In this document: positions 35,677 to 43,348 of the stretch, in pieces
Numbering within the stretch: the first letter of the stretch is position 1
How the letters are laid out: each line of letters opens with the position of its first letter
The notes under the pieces: generated by a model
The model's database searches: none
The model's input: the letters and a program-made list of their open reading frames with translations, nothing else
What the model was told of the DNA's origin: nothing
Translations under genes and position numbers: made by a program
Source of the DNA: an uncultured bacterium
Lineage (GTDB): Bacteria; Cyanobacteriota; Vampirovibrionia; Gastranaerophilales; Gastranaerophilaceae
Length of the DNA stretch: 64,000 nucleotides
NCBI GenBank assembly: GCA_902761735.1
Contig: CACWLL010000002.1
Span: 62,001 to 126,000, forward strand
Direction of reading: 5' to 3'

Positions 35677-35706
35677 AAAAAGTTTCCATTTTAGGAAACT
35701 TTTTTA
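35677..35706 (-). terminator. terminator of the AGCS-ACT operon
   Basis: 9-bp stem AAAGTTTCC/GGAAACTTT (35679-35687 with 35694-35702), 6-nt loop, with A- and T-runs on both sides. On the minus strand it follows the ACT-domain gene. Confidence 0.8.
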
Positions 35707-35735
35707 TAAATATTTATAATATAAATTATAATATC

Positions 35736-36014
35736 TTAAATAATATGCATATTATCCACAATTTCTTTACGTTGAACCCAAATTTCCATTCCCAATTCTT
35801 CGCCGGCTTTTGTTAAGGCTTCTTTTATTTCTTTGAAGGAATACTTTGATTTTTCTATATTCCCCAACATAAACATAACAAAATGCCCCTGCATTAGAGT
35901 TTGTTTAATATCTTCAATGTTGACTTCATATTGAGCTAAAACTGATGTAACTTTTGCTACAATACCTACTTTATCAACACCTTGAACTGTTACTATAATT
36001 TGCTGTTCTGACAT
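35736..36014 (-). CDS. ACT-domain regulatory protein (UPF0237-like)
   Basis: 92 aa, a single ACT domain: IIVTVQGVDKVGIVAKVTSV and then VNIEDIKQTLMQGHFVMFMLG, matching the small UPF0237/GcvR-type ACT proteins. Such proteins bind amino acids and modulate enzymes or transporters. It begins within the stop of the upstream AGCS symporter gene (TAATG overlap), so the two are coupled. That points to sensing alanine, glycine or another amino acid taken up by the symporter. The C-terminal ELGMEIWVQRKEIVDNM is ordinary for the family. Confidence 0.85.
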   Translation of the reverse strand: MSEQQIIVTVQGVDKVGIVAKVTSVLAQYEVNIEDIKQTLMQGHFVMFMLGNIEKSKYSFKEIKEALTKAGEELGMEIWVQRKEIVDNMHII

Positions 36015-37558
36015 TATTTCCCCTCCTCTGTACTTACAGGAATCGGTTTAAGCCAATCTCTGTTAATAAGTTTCCCAACCTTATGTTTTCTGCAATATTC
36101 GGCCAAGTCTTTTTTGATTTCAGGTGCCAAAATATACATTGCAATCAAGTTAGGTATAGACATCCCAATCATCATGGCATCTGTTAAATTGATTACCGAA
36201 CTAACGTTCATAACCGAACCTATAATTGTAAATGCAAGAAATATAAATTGAAATATCAAGGTGCGTTTTTTCCCTTCGCCAACAAGGAAGTTCCACGCTT
36301 TTAAAGAATAGTATGCCCACGAAAGAATTGTAGTAACTGCAAAAAGGACAACAACAACGGCTAACACGTACGGAAACCAACTGAATACGGTTTTAAAACC
36401 GTTTGAAGTTAATTGAATGCCGTTTACACCTTCAACTCCGATATATGAATTTGTTATAATAATGATTGTAGCAGTTAATAAACAGATTAAACCTGTGAAA
36501 AGCGGCTCTGTTAAAGATACAAAACCTAAAGATATAGGTTCTTTCGTTTGTGCGGTTGCGTAAGCAATCGGAGCAGAACCCGTACCTGCTTCATTTGTTT
36601 GAACAGAACGTCTTAATCCTGCAATGATTACTCCGACAAACCCTCCGTATGCCGCACTCGGGTGAAATGCTTCATGGTATATTACGGAAAATGCGTGGTG
36701 CAAATTATCTATATTAAATAATACAACAAAAAGTCCGCCAACAATGTATAATATGCACATAAACGGGATAACTTTTTCTGCAACTTTTGCAATTTGTTTA
36801 ATACCGCCGATTATAATTAAGCCAAGTACAATAGCAGTAATCAAACCGACAAGCCACATTTTATCGCCCATAAAACCTTCTGCTCCGCCAGTCACGTTAA
36901 CTATCTGTTGTGCAGTTTGATTTATTTGAATCATGTTTCCGCCGGCAAGTCCTGCCCCGATACATAAAACAGCGAAAACCACCGATAGCGGCTGACCGAG
37001 CCATCTCATTTTTTTTCTGGTTAAACCGTGAGCCATATAGTGCATCGGCCCCCCTGAAATTGAGCCGTCAAGATTGAATCTCCTGTATTTTATAGCCAAA
37101 GCTGCTTCTACAAATTTTAAAGCCATACCTAATAATGCACCGATAAACATCCAAAAAACAGCACCCGGCCCGCCTATTGATATAGAAATAGCAACACCTG
37201 CAATACTTCCTAAACCGATAGTGCCTGACAAGGCAGTCATCAATGATTGTAATGGTGAAACTTCTCCGCCCCCGTCAGAATTTTTTTGAGCGGGAGTACT
37301 GAGTATTTTAAATGATTCCGGTAATCCCCATACGGCAATCCCTCTAAGGTACAATGCAAAAAATACTCCACCGAATAATATCCATAATATTACCAGCGGT
37401 ATTGATGTTCCTGCAATATTTATCGGGAAAAATATTATGTCTGATACAAAATTTGATATAGGAGTTAAATGCTTATCTAAGAATGCATCTATGTTCATTG
37501 CACTTGCACTTTGTACTGAAATCATCATCGCAAAAATTGCTGCTATTAATCTTCTCAT
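36014..37558 (-). CDS. alanine/glycine:cation symporter, AGCS family
   Basis: 514 aa, about 11 membrane segments. Family signatures: GGVFFALYLRGIAVWGL, TGSAPIAYATAQTKEP preceded by NEAGTG, and SGTIGLGSIAGVAI. AGCS carriers couple Na+ (or H+) entry to uptake of alanine or glycine. A signal-peptide-like N-terminal segment precedes the first span (MRRLIAAIFAMMISVQSASA), which is less common in this family and may be cleaved or be the first span. It is the first gene of a two-gene operon with the ACT protein. Confidence 0.93.
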   Translation of the reverse strand: MRRLIAAIFAMMISVQSASAMNIDAFLDKHLTPISNFVSDIIFFPINIAGTSIPLVILWILFGGVFFALYLRGIAVWGLPESFKILSTPAQKNSDGGGEVSPLQSLMTALSGTIGLGSIAGVAISISIGGPGAVFWMFIGALLGMALKFVEAALAIKYRRFNLDGSISGGPMHYMAHGLTRKKMRWLGQPLSVVFAVLCIGAGLAGGNMIQINQTAQQIVNVTGGAEGFMGDKMWLVGLITAIVLGLIIIGGIKQIAKVAEKVIPFMCILYIVGGLFVVLFNIDNLHHAFSVIYHEAFHPSAAYGGFVGVIIAGLRRSVQTNEAGTGSAPIAYATAQTKEPISLGFVSLTEPLFTGLICLLTATIIIITNSYIGVEGVNGIQLTSNGFKTVFSWFPYVLAVVVVLFAVTTILSWAYYSLKAWNFLVGEGKKRTLIFQFIFLAFTIIGSVMNVSSVINLTDAMMIGMSIPNLIAMYILAPEIKKDLAEYCRKHKVGKLINRDWLKPIPVSTEEGK

Positions 37559-37699
37559 TTAATTATCCTTTCGGGTTTAACGTTATGCCATATATATCGG
37601 CTTTCAAATCTACTGTATATTTTAACAAAAACAAAAAACTCATAAAAATAATGTAAACAAATTTTTACCATAAAAAATATTGTCAAAAGAATATATACA

Positions 37700-38485
37700 C
37701 TATTTAAAATAGTATTCTATATCCGAATTCAAATCGAGTTTTTTATTATCGGATTTGAATATTCTGAATTTCAATCCCATTTTTGCTAATCTGTATAAAA
37801 TACTTACTCCTAAAACGCCAAATCCATATTTACAAGAACGGAAAAAGTTTATTGATGATGCTTCTTTAAAATATTTTGTCGGGCACGAAATTTCCCCGAT
37901 ATTACAATTATTATAAAACATTAATGCAATGATTTCGTTATCAAAAATGAAATCATCATTACAATCGGCCAAGGGCAGCTCTTTTAGAACTTTTGCCGTA
38001 AATCCTCTAAAACCGGTATGGTATTCTGACAATTTTTGTGCCGTAAATACATTTTCAAATGCAGTTAAAAATTTATTTGCTAAAAATTTATAAAATGGCA
38101 TACCGCCTTTTAATGCAGAATTTCCAAGCATACGAGATGCTAATACCGCATCATATTCTTCAAAAGCCATCATGGAAACAATTGCCGGAATTAATTTTGG
38201 TGTATATTGATAATCCGGATGCAACATCACAACGATGTCTGCTCCGGATTTCAATGCTGCTTTATAACAAGATTTTTGGTTACCGCCGTATCCCCTATTT
38301 TGCTTATGTACAATGGTTTTTATACCCAATTCTTTTGCTATATCTCGAGTTTCATCCTGAGAATTGTCATCTACAAGAATTACTTCATCAACAAAATCTT
38401 TATATATTTCGTCATAAGTTTGTCTTAAGGTCTTTGCCGCATTATAAGCCGGCATTATTACGATAACTTTTTTCCCGTTTATCAT
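37700..38485 (-). CDS. family 2 glycosyltransferase (polyprenyl-phosphate type)
   Basis: 261 aa. The GT-A nucleotide-sugar core is visible: VIVIMPAYNAAKTLRQTYDE, VDDNSQDETRD and MLHPDYQYTP at the DxD position. The C-terminal half has no strong membrane span, so it is soluble or peripheral. It resembles dolichyl-phosphate mannosyl/glucosyltransferase-like GT2 enzymes that load undecaprenyl phosphate, which would match the GT-C enzyme at 15166-17328 that uses such carriers. It starts one base after the hpf stop on the same strand, an odd pairing that may be a read-through unit. Confidence 0.85.
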   Translation of the reverse strand: MINGKKVIVIMPAYNAAKTLRQTYDEIYKDFVDEVILVDDNSQDETRDIAKELGIKTIVHKQNRGYGGNQKSCYKAALKSGADIVVMLHPDYQYTPKLIPAIVSMMAFEEYDAVLASRMLGNSALKGGMPFYKFLANKFLTAFENVFTAQKLSEYHTGFRGFTAKVLKELPLADCNDDFIFDNEIIALMFYNNCNIGEISCPTKYFKEASSINFFRSCKYGFGVLGVSILYRLAKMGLKFRIFKSDNKKLDLNSDIEYYFK

Positions 38486-38486
38486 T

Positions 38487-38846
38487 TTATTCTTCTACCG
38501 CTGAAACCTCTTCTTCAGCAACTTCGGTTCTAATGGATGTTTTATCCGAACCCAAAGATTTGTCTTTAAATTTGTTTACCTGTCTGCTCAATTTGTCAGC
38601 AAGTAAGTCTATGCTTGCATACATAGATTCAGCAGCCTCTTCACACCTTACAACACCGGTATTCATTTTGCAGCTGACCTCAGCAACGTGTTTTCCTGAT
38701 GCTGACGGATTTTTAATAACCGACAACACAACATCAATTGCTTGAATTTGATCATAGTGGTTTGCTACTTTACCGATTTTTTCTTTTACATAAGCTTTGA
38801 TAGCGTCAGTAATTTCAATGTTCCTACCGTTAACGTGAATGTGCAT
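38487..38846 (-). CDS. hpf: ribosome hibernation-promoting factor (HPF/YfiA family)
   Basis: 119 aa. It starts MHIHVNGRNIEITDAIKAYV and has the typical DVVLSVIKNPSASGKHVAEVSC and DLLADKLSRQVNKFKDK segments. HPF binds the 30S decoding region and blocks translation in stationary phase. It is the short type: after the core there is only a 25-residue acidic tail (KTSIRTEVAEEEVSAVEE), not the long dimerising C-terminal domain. It may be co-transcribed with the GT2 gene downstream. Confidence 0.93.
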   Translation of the reverse strand: MHIHVNGRNIEITDAIKAYVKEKIGKVANHYDQIQAIDVVLSVIKNPSASGKHVAEVSCKMNTGVVRCEEAAESMYASIDLLADKLSRQVNKFKDKSLGSDKTSIRTEVAEEEVSAVEE

Positions 38847-39012
38847 TTATACCTCCGTGTTTAAAATACTGCCTATTCAGTATAACACAAGTAAATTTTT
38901 TTTTAAAGGGGTAAATTATACTTTGGTGTATTAAAATTAAACAAAACTTTACCGTCAGATATCTGTGCATTTCGCAAAAAATACCTGCTGTGTTCTTAAA
39001 TATCAAACAAAA

Positions 39013-39243
39013 TTAAACTTCTTCTTCGTCGGTTAGAAACTGTTGGATTTCAACGTTAGGAGTACCTATTACTCTAACAAGTTCCAAAACGGATGCTTTC
39101 ATTTGACATTTTTGAGAAGATTCACTAAAGAAATCTTTATAATAGCAACCTTCACAGTTGCAGCCTCTCTTATAACAATCAAGTGCAGTAGCTGTCCATC
39201 TTCTTACCGCAACTGCTCTACCCATATCCCTACTTCTAAACAA
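39013..39243 (-). CDS. small Cys-rich protein of unknown function
   Basis: 76 aa. The centre has CYKRGCNCEGCYYKDFF followed by SQKCQM: five Cys close together (C-x4-C-x-C-x2-C ... C), suggesting zinc or iron-sulfur binding. The rest (VLELVRVIGTPNVEIQQFL) is helical. I do not recognise the family. The frame starts at TTG 39243 with GGAGA 8 nt upstream; ATG 39225 is the alternative but has poor spacing. It has a leader of about 100 nt and a promoter of its own, so it is probably regulated. Confidence 0.65.
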   Translation of the reverse strand: MFRSRDMGRAVAVRRWTATALDCYKRGCNCEGCYYKDFFSESSQKCQMKASVLELVRVIGTPNVEIQQFLTDEEEV

Positions 39244-39346
39244 TTATCCAATCTCCAAGTTTAAATTCTTACTCTCATCACATAAGATATCATGCAGCGA
39301 ATACTGCCTGAAACCTATCCCCCTAGGGCGACATGCCCTGTTTATA
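39244..39346 (-). promoter_or_regulatory. structured 5' leader of the Cys-rich gene
   Basis: Hairpins on the minus strand: AGGGC/GCCCT (39326-39340), GCAG/CTGC (39294-39308), and a GC-rich CTAGGGGGATAGG segment between them. The region is clearly more structured than flanking AT-rich sequence. I could not match it to any riboswitch class I know. It may bind a metal or small molecule, given the Cys-rich product. Confidence 0.4.
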
Positions 39347-39352
39347 TTTTTA

Positions 39353-39380
39353 TGATATGAAAAGGTATAAAATTTTTCAA
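39353..39380 (-). promoter_or_regulatory. promoter of the Cys-rich gene
   Basis: Minus strand: -35 TTGAAA (39380-39375), 16-bp spacer, -10 TATCAT (39358-39353), giving a leader of about 100 nt. Confidence 0.6.
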
Positions 39381-39463
39381 TAGGTGTACATGTGTTTATT
39401 AACATTTGTTAAGATGTCCCGAAGTTGCATTCCTCAACGGATTTGGGTATTATTGTTCCCCTC

Positions 39464-39532
39464 AAATCATGCACCTCATCATGGTTTACCCATATTTAAT
39501 TCATGAAATCATGCATCCAGCATGGATTTACA
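39464..39532. repeat. two CATG-rich direct repeats upstream of the TIGR02757 gene
   Basis: AAATCATGCACCTCATCATG (from 39464) and AAATCATGCATCCAGCATGG (from 39506), about 26 bp each with a period of 42 bp, each followed by TTTAC or ATTTAC. They sit 60-130 bp upstream of the next gene's start and could be operators for it or for the divergent Cys-rich gene. The rest of 39381-39592 holds only the promoter at 39556-39585. Confidence 0.5.
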
Positions 39533-39555
39533 TGTAATTAATTTTGTATTAAGTT

Positions 39556-39585
39556 TTGTAAAAAATTCCAATAATAGTGTATAAT
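39556..39585 (+). promoter_or_regulatory. promoter of the TIGR02757 gene, leaderless type
   Basis: -35 TTGTAA (39556-39561), 18-bp spacer, -10 TATAAT (39580-39585), then 7 nt to ATG 39593. AGGT just before the ATG is too close to act as a Shine-Dalgarno. Confidence 0.6.
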
Positions 39586-39592
39586 TGCAGGT

Positions 39593-40357
39593 ATGATTAC
39601 CAAGAAAGAAATAGATGATTTAGCCGAAAAATACGAAAAGGAATATTTTATTAATTCCGATCCGATTCAATTTCCTCATAAATTTAAAACAAAACGTGAT
39701 ATTGAAATTGCAGGTTTTATTGCTTCATTATTGGCATATGGCTCAAGAAAAGTATTTATTAAAAAGCTTGAACAACTCTTTGATATTGCGGAACAAGAGC
39801 CGCTTAATTTTATTCTTAACTACAAAGAAGGGGTTTTAGGTGATTTTAATTATCGCTTCGGCAAACCCAATGACTTTGAGGAAATTTTCCGTATTATGAG
39901 AGATTTATACGAAAATGATGGCGGATTAGAAGAATTGTTCAGTTTTTCATACAGTAACACCGGTACGCTGAGGGATATAAATTTTTTTAAAACAGTGACG
40001 GATTACTTTTATTCACGTGTAAAAAATAATGTTGGGCAAGGGTTTTATTTTATGATTCCTAATCCTGAAAATGGCGGAGCTATGAAAAGGATGAATATGT
40101 TTTTAAGGTGGATGGTAAGGAAACCACCTGTCGATTTTGGAATATGGAATTTTATTCCGCAATCCGAATTGCTGATTCCGCTTGATGTCCATGTTGCGAG
40201 AGTTTCCAGAAAAATGGGGTTATTGACCAGAGGTTCTAATGATTTTAAAGCAGTAATTGAATTAACGGATAAACTAAAAATTTTTAATCCGGATGACCCT
40301 ATAAAATATGATTTTGCAACTTTTGGTTATGGTGTTGATTCTGTTGATAAAAACTAG
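39593..40357 (+). CDS. TIGR02757 (DUF2400) family protein
   Basis: 254 aa, a normal length for this family. Markers: KRDIEIAGFIASLLAYGSRK near the start, FFKTVTDYFYSRVK, MFLRWMVRKPPVDFGIW, and the C-terminal PLDVHVARVSRKMGLL with FATFGYGV. The C-terminal helices resemble helix-hairpin-helix DNA glycosylase folds, but the biochemical role is not established. It is monocistronic; the next gene starts about 75 bp later. Confidence 0.88.
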   Translation: MITKKEIDDLAEKYEKEYFINSDPIQFPHKFKTKRDIEIAGFIASLLAYGSRKVFIKKLEQLFDIAEQEPLNFILNYKEGVLGDFNYRFGKPNDFEEIFRIMRDLYENDGGLEELFSFSYSNTGTLRDINFFKTVTDYFYSRVKNNVGQGFYFMIPNPENGGAMKRMNMFLRWMVRKPPVDFGIWNFIPQSELLIPLDVHVARVSRKMGLLTRGSNDFKAVIELTDKLKIFNPDDPIKYDFATFGYGVDSVDKN

Positions 40358-40433
40358 AGATTTATTATACATATTGCACGAAATATTGAATTTTATTATA
40401 ATTTTTAATGGTGAGAATTTTTGGAGATGAGTT

Positions 40434-41672
40434 TTGAACAGATTAAAAAGTATTGTAGATAAATATAATTCGACAAGTTTGGTTTTAAGAATATCAATAG
40501 GTATTGTAATTGGTATAATTTTTGCTGTTATTTTGCCCTCGTTTAGATGGATTTCAGGTTTTGGAGATTTATTTGTCGGTTCATTAAAAGCTATTGCGCC
40601 GGTTTTGGTTTTTGTTCTTGTAACAGCATCATTTGTTCAGAGTAATAGCAAATTAGACAAGAGATTTGGCATGATAGTATTTTTCTATATGTTATCAACA
40701 CTTATTTCGGCACTTATTGCAGTTGTATTCAGTTATATATTTCCTCAAACCTTAAGCTTGGGAGATATTAGTATTTCTCAAACTCCGCCTGCCGGAATAG
40801 CCGAAGTGCTTAGAAATTTGTTTACGAACATGATTATTAATCCAATTGAATCAATAAGAAGTGCAAATTATATAGGTGTTTTATTTTGGGCCATAATCTT
40901 TGGTCTTGCCCTTAAAAAGATTGCTACAGATAACACTAAAAATATGTTTACGGATATTTCAAAAGCAATCTCTGTTGCGGTAAAATGGGTAATAAATCTT
41001 GCACCGTTTGGTATTATGGGGCTTGTATACGATGCTGTTGTACATAACGGAATAGAAATTTTTACATCATACGGACAATTAATACTGCTTCTTGTTGGTT
41101 GTATGGTATTTATTTGGCTGGTAGCTCATCCTGTAATTGTGGCTTGTGCGATCAGAACAAATCCCTATCCTCTAATATTCAAATGTATCAGAGAAAGTGG
41201 ACTTACTGCATTTTTTACAAGAAGTTCTGCTGCAAACATTCCTGTTAACATGGATTTGTGCGAAAATTTAGGACTTGATAAGGATATGTATTCGGTATCT
41301 ATTCCTTTAGGAGCAACTATTAATATGAACGGAGCGGCAGTAACAATTACGATAATGACTCTTGCAACGGCACATACATTAGGTCTAAGTGTTGATATTC
41401 CAACCACTATAATTCTAAGCATATTGGCAACTTTAGGTGCGTGCGGAGCATCCGGTGTTGCCGGAGGCTCATTATTGCTTATTCCAATGGCTTGTTCACT
41501 ATTTGGAATATCAAATGATATTGCTATGCAAGTGGTAAGTATTGGATTTATTATCGGTATAATTCAAGACTCAATGGAAACAGCACTTAATTCTTCAAGT
41601 GACGTTATATTTGCAGCTACAACAGAATATTTCAACTGGCGAAAAGAAGGTAAAGAAATCCCAAAATTATAA
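40434..41672 (+). CDS. sstT: serine/threonine:Na+ symporter
   Basis: 412 aa, dicarboxylate/amino acid:cation symporter family, SstT subgroup. Markers: SLVLRISIGIVIGIIFAV at the start, SFVQSNSKLDKRFG, ANIPVNMDLCENLGL, IPLGATINMNGAAVTITIMT, and the C-terminal IIQDSMETALNSSSDVIF. It imports Ser and Thr with Na+. About nine membrane segments. The start is TTG 40434, with TTGGAGATGAG upstream, so initiation is probably weaker than usual. It ends two bases before the convergent ferredoxin gene stop. Confidence 0.93.
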   Translation: MNRLKSIVDKYNSTSLVLRISIGIVIGIIFAVILPSFRWISGFGDLFVGSLKAIAPVLVFVLVTASFVQSNSKLDKRFGMIVFFYMLSTLISALIAVVFSYIFPQTLSLGDISISQTPPAGIAEVLRNLFTNMIINPIESIRSANYIGVLFWAIIFGLALKKIATDNTKNMFTDISKAISVAVKWVINLAPFGIMGLVYDAVVHNGIEIFTSYGQLILLLVGCMVFIWLVAHPVIVACAIRTNPYPLIFKCIRESGLTAFFTRSSAANIPVNMDLCENLGLDKDMYSVSIPLGATINMNGAAVTITIMTLATAHTLGLSVDIPTTIILSILATLGACGASGVAGGSLLLIPMACSLFGISNDIAMQVVSIGFIIGIIQDSMETALNSSSDVIFAATTEYFNWRKEGKEIPKL

Positions 41673-41673
41673 C

Positions 41674-41919
41674 CTATTTGTTCTTAGCACCATTCAATAT
41701 TTCTAAAATTTTTTCTTCGTTAACGTTATTATATTCAGTTCCGTTTACATATATATTTGGTCCTTTGGCACATCTGCCTTCGCAATGTGCTCCGCATAAA
41801 TCAATTTCGGCTTCCAAGTTATTTTCATTAATATAATTTTCTATTAATTCAAGGTTTTGGGCATTGCCTCTTGCAAAACATGAACTTCCCATACAGACAG
41901 TTATATTCAGTTTACTCAT
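41674..41919 (-). CDS. thioredoxin-like [2Fe-2S] ferredoxin
   Basis: 81 aa, NuoE-type thioredoxin-fold ferredoxin. Cluster Cys are C9 and C14 (CMGSSC) and C46 and C50 (CEGRC); C42 is extra. It starts MSKLNITVCMGSSCFARGNA, like small electron carriers that accompany hydrogenases. A paralogue lies at 57882-58142 next to the sensory hydrogenase. AAGG precedes the start. It is divergently transcribed from lipA, which also needs iron-sulfur clusters, across a large palindrome. Confidence 0.88.
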   Translation of the reverse strand: MSKLNITVCMGSSCFARGNAQNLELIENYINENNLEAEIDLCGAHCEGRCAKGPNIYVNGTEYNNVNEEKILEILNGAKNK

Positions 41920-41931
41920 AAGGTCCTTTCC

Positions 41932-41977
41932 AAATGTATATTATATAATTTAGATTATATAATATAAAAATACATTT
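41932..41977. repeat. large palindrome in the ferredoxin/lipA divergent region
   Basis: AAATGTATATTATATAAT (41932-41949) is mirrored by ATTATATAATAT-(AAAA)-ATACATTT (41954-41977) around a 4-nt centre TTAG; the right arm has a 4-nt bulge. The inner 9-bp arms are perfect. The size and placement suggest a dimeric regulator operator acting on one or both genes. AT-rich composition makes chance more likely. Confidence 0.55.
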
Positions 41978-41985
41978 GCAAATTG

Positions 41986-42014
41986 TTGATAAAAATTTGG
42001 GTATTTAGTATAAT
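41986..42014 (+). promoter_or_regulatory. promoter of lipA
   Basis: -35 TTGATA (41986-41991), 17-bp spacer, -10 TATAAT (42009-42014). AAGGAG lies before ATG 42042, so this transcript has a normal leader of about 20 nt. Confidence 0.7.
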
Positions 42015-42041
42015 TTTAAAACAATAAGGAGTAAAAATAAT

Positions 42042-42884
42042 ATGCCGCAACGACTTCCGGATTACTTAAAGCGTCCGATAATAAATACAGAAACTACAAA
42101 AAAAGTTCGTAATATATTAAAAAATAAATGCTTAAATACGGTTTGTGAAAACGCACGATGTCCTAATAAAAACGAATGTTATACTAAAAATACGGCAACA
42201 TTTTTGATTATGGGTAATGTATGTACAAGAAATTGCCGCTACTGTAATATATCTTGTGAACGTCCACAGCCGGTTGATTTGGAGGAACCGATTCATGTAG
42301 CGGAAGCTGTCAGAGATTTGGGATTAAAATATGCGGTTATTACTTCCGTTACAAGAGATGATTTAAAAGACGGCGGGGCTGAACATTTTAAAAAGTGTAT
42401 TGAAGAAATCCGTAAGATGTCACCTGATACAAAAATTGAAATTCTTACCCCTGATTTTAAAGGTGATGCCAATGCATTAAATACAATAATTTTTTCAAAA
42501 CCTGATGTGTTTAACCATAACATAGAAACTGTTCGTGCCGTGTTTAAAGCCGCACGTCCACAGGGCGATTATGACCGCTCATTGAACGTATTAAAATACA
42601 TAAAATCTAACAGTGAGATTATTACTAAATCCGGTTTAATGGTGGGTCTTGGTGAAACTTTTGAACAGATTGAAGAAACATTGTCAGATTTAAAAAATGC
42701 AGGCTGTGATATTGTGACTATCGGGCAATATATTCAACCGTCAAAAGAGCATTTGGAAGTTTCAAAATTTTATACGCCTGAAGAATTTGAAAAGCTGCAA
42801 AAGCTGGCAGAAAAAGTCGGGATAATTCATTACCAGATTAATCCCCTTGTGCGTAGTTCATACCGTGCTGCAGAAATGGTATAA
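42042..42884 (+). CDS. lipA: lipoyl synthase
   Basis: 280 aa radical SAM enzyme that inserts two sulfurs into protein-bound octanoate. Both iron-sulfur sites are intact: auxiliary CX4CX5C (C35, C40, C46) and radical SAM CX3CX2C (C61, C65, C68, in CTRNCRYC). The C-terminal RSSY motif that contacts the auxiliary cluster is in VRSSYRAAEMV. No lipB is adjacent. The product is needed for 2-oxoacid dehydrogenases or glycine cleavage, consistent with the lipoamide-dehydrogenase-like gene at 4265. Confidence 0.96.
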   Translation: MPQRLPDYLKRPIINTETTKKVRNILKNKCLNTVCENARCPNKNECYTKNTATFLIMGNVCTRNCRYCNISCERPQPVDLEEPIHVAEAVRDLGLKYAVITSVTRDDLKDGGAEHFKKCIEEIRKMSPDTKIEILTPDFKGDANALNTIIFSKPDVFNHNIETVRAVFKAARPQGDYDRSLNVLKYIKSNSEIITKSGLMVGLGETFEQIEETLSDLKNAGCDIVTIGQYIQPSKEHLEVSKFYTPEEFEKLQKLAEKVGIIHYQINPLVRSSYRAAEMV

Positions 42885-42914
42885 ATATAAAAAATTCAAC
42901 CCGCATTGGAAATC

Positions 42915-43163
42915 TTATACTGCCTGTTCTTGTCCGACGGATTTTATGTGTTCTCGTATAAACTCCGCAAGCTCATCATAAATAATTCGCTCATTTACAA
43001 GTTCATATAATTGCGGATTAATTTTTTCTAATCCCTTAGTTTGGGCAATTAGTGCGGCTTGCCTGATTTTGTCACTAAAAATTTCACGTGAGGTCTTGTT
43101 CAATACCTTTTCTTTTGGGAAAAGAATAGAGCCAGTTGTGTCACTATCAAATTTGTTTTGCAT
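42915..43163 (-). CDS. small helical protein of unknown function
   Basis: 82 aa, not recognised. It is polar and helical (REIFSDKIRQAALIAQTKG, PQLYELVNERIIYDELAEFI), with no Cys, signal or membrane segment. AAAGGA precedes the ATG. A 7-bp palindrome (43245-43264) lies about 80 bp upstream. Such small acidic helical proteins are common as adaptors or antitoxins, but nothing in the neighbourhood decides this. Confidence 0.6.
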   Translation of the reverse strand: MQNKFDSDTTGSILFPKEKVLNKTSREIFSDKIRQAALIAQTKGLEKINPQLYELVNERIIYDELAEFIREHIKSVGQEQAV

Positions 43164-43244
43164 ATGTAAATCCTTTCTTTTTCAGAAATTGTACAAAGGA
43201 TAATTATAACATTTTCGTTTTTAAAATAAAAGTTCCCAAAATAA

Positions 43245-43264
43245 TCACCATCATATTATGGTGA
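43245..43264. repeat. short palindrome upstream of the 42915-43163 gene
   Basis: TCACCAT/ATGGTGA with a 6-nt centre CATATT. Perfect 7-bp arms. It lacks a T-run and so is better explained as an operator than as a terminator. Confidence 0.4.
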
Positions 43265-43348
43265 CACTATCACGTACAAAAATTACTGCTTATATAAGTC
43301 TGTTATTGGATTGTGGCAAATACTAAAATAAGCAAAATTTAATTGTTT

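Noticed and set aside
39244-39592. Fluoride, TPP, SAM, cobalamin or c-di-GMP riboswitch, or 6S RNA
   Set aside because: None of the core conserved sequences I know for these classes is present.
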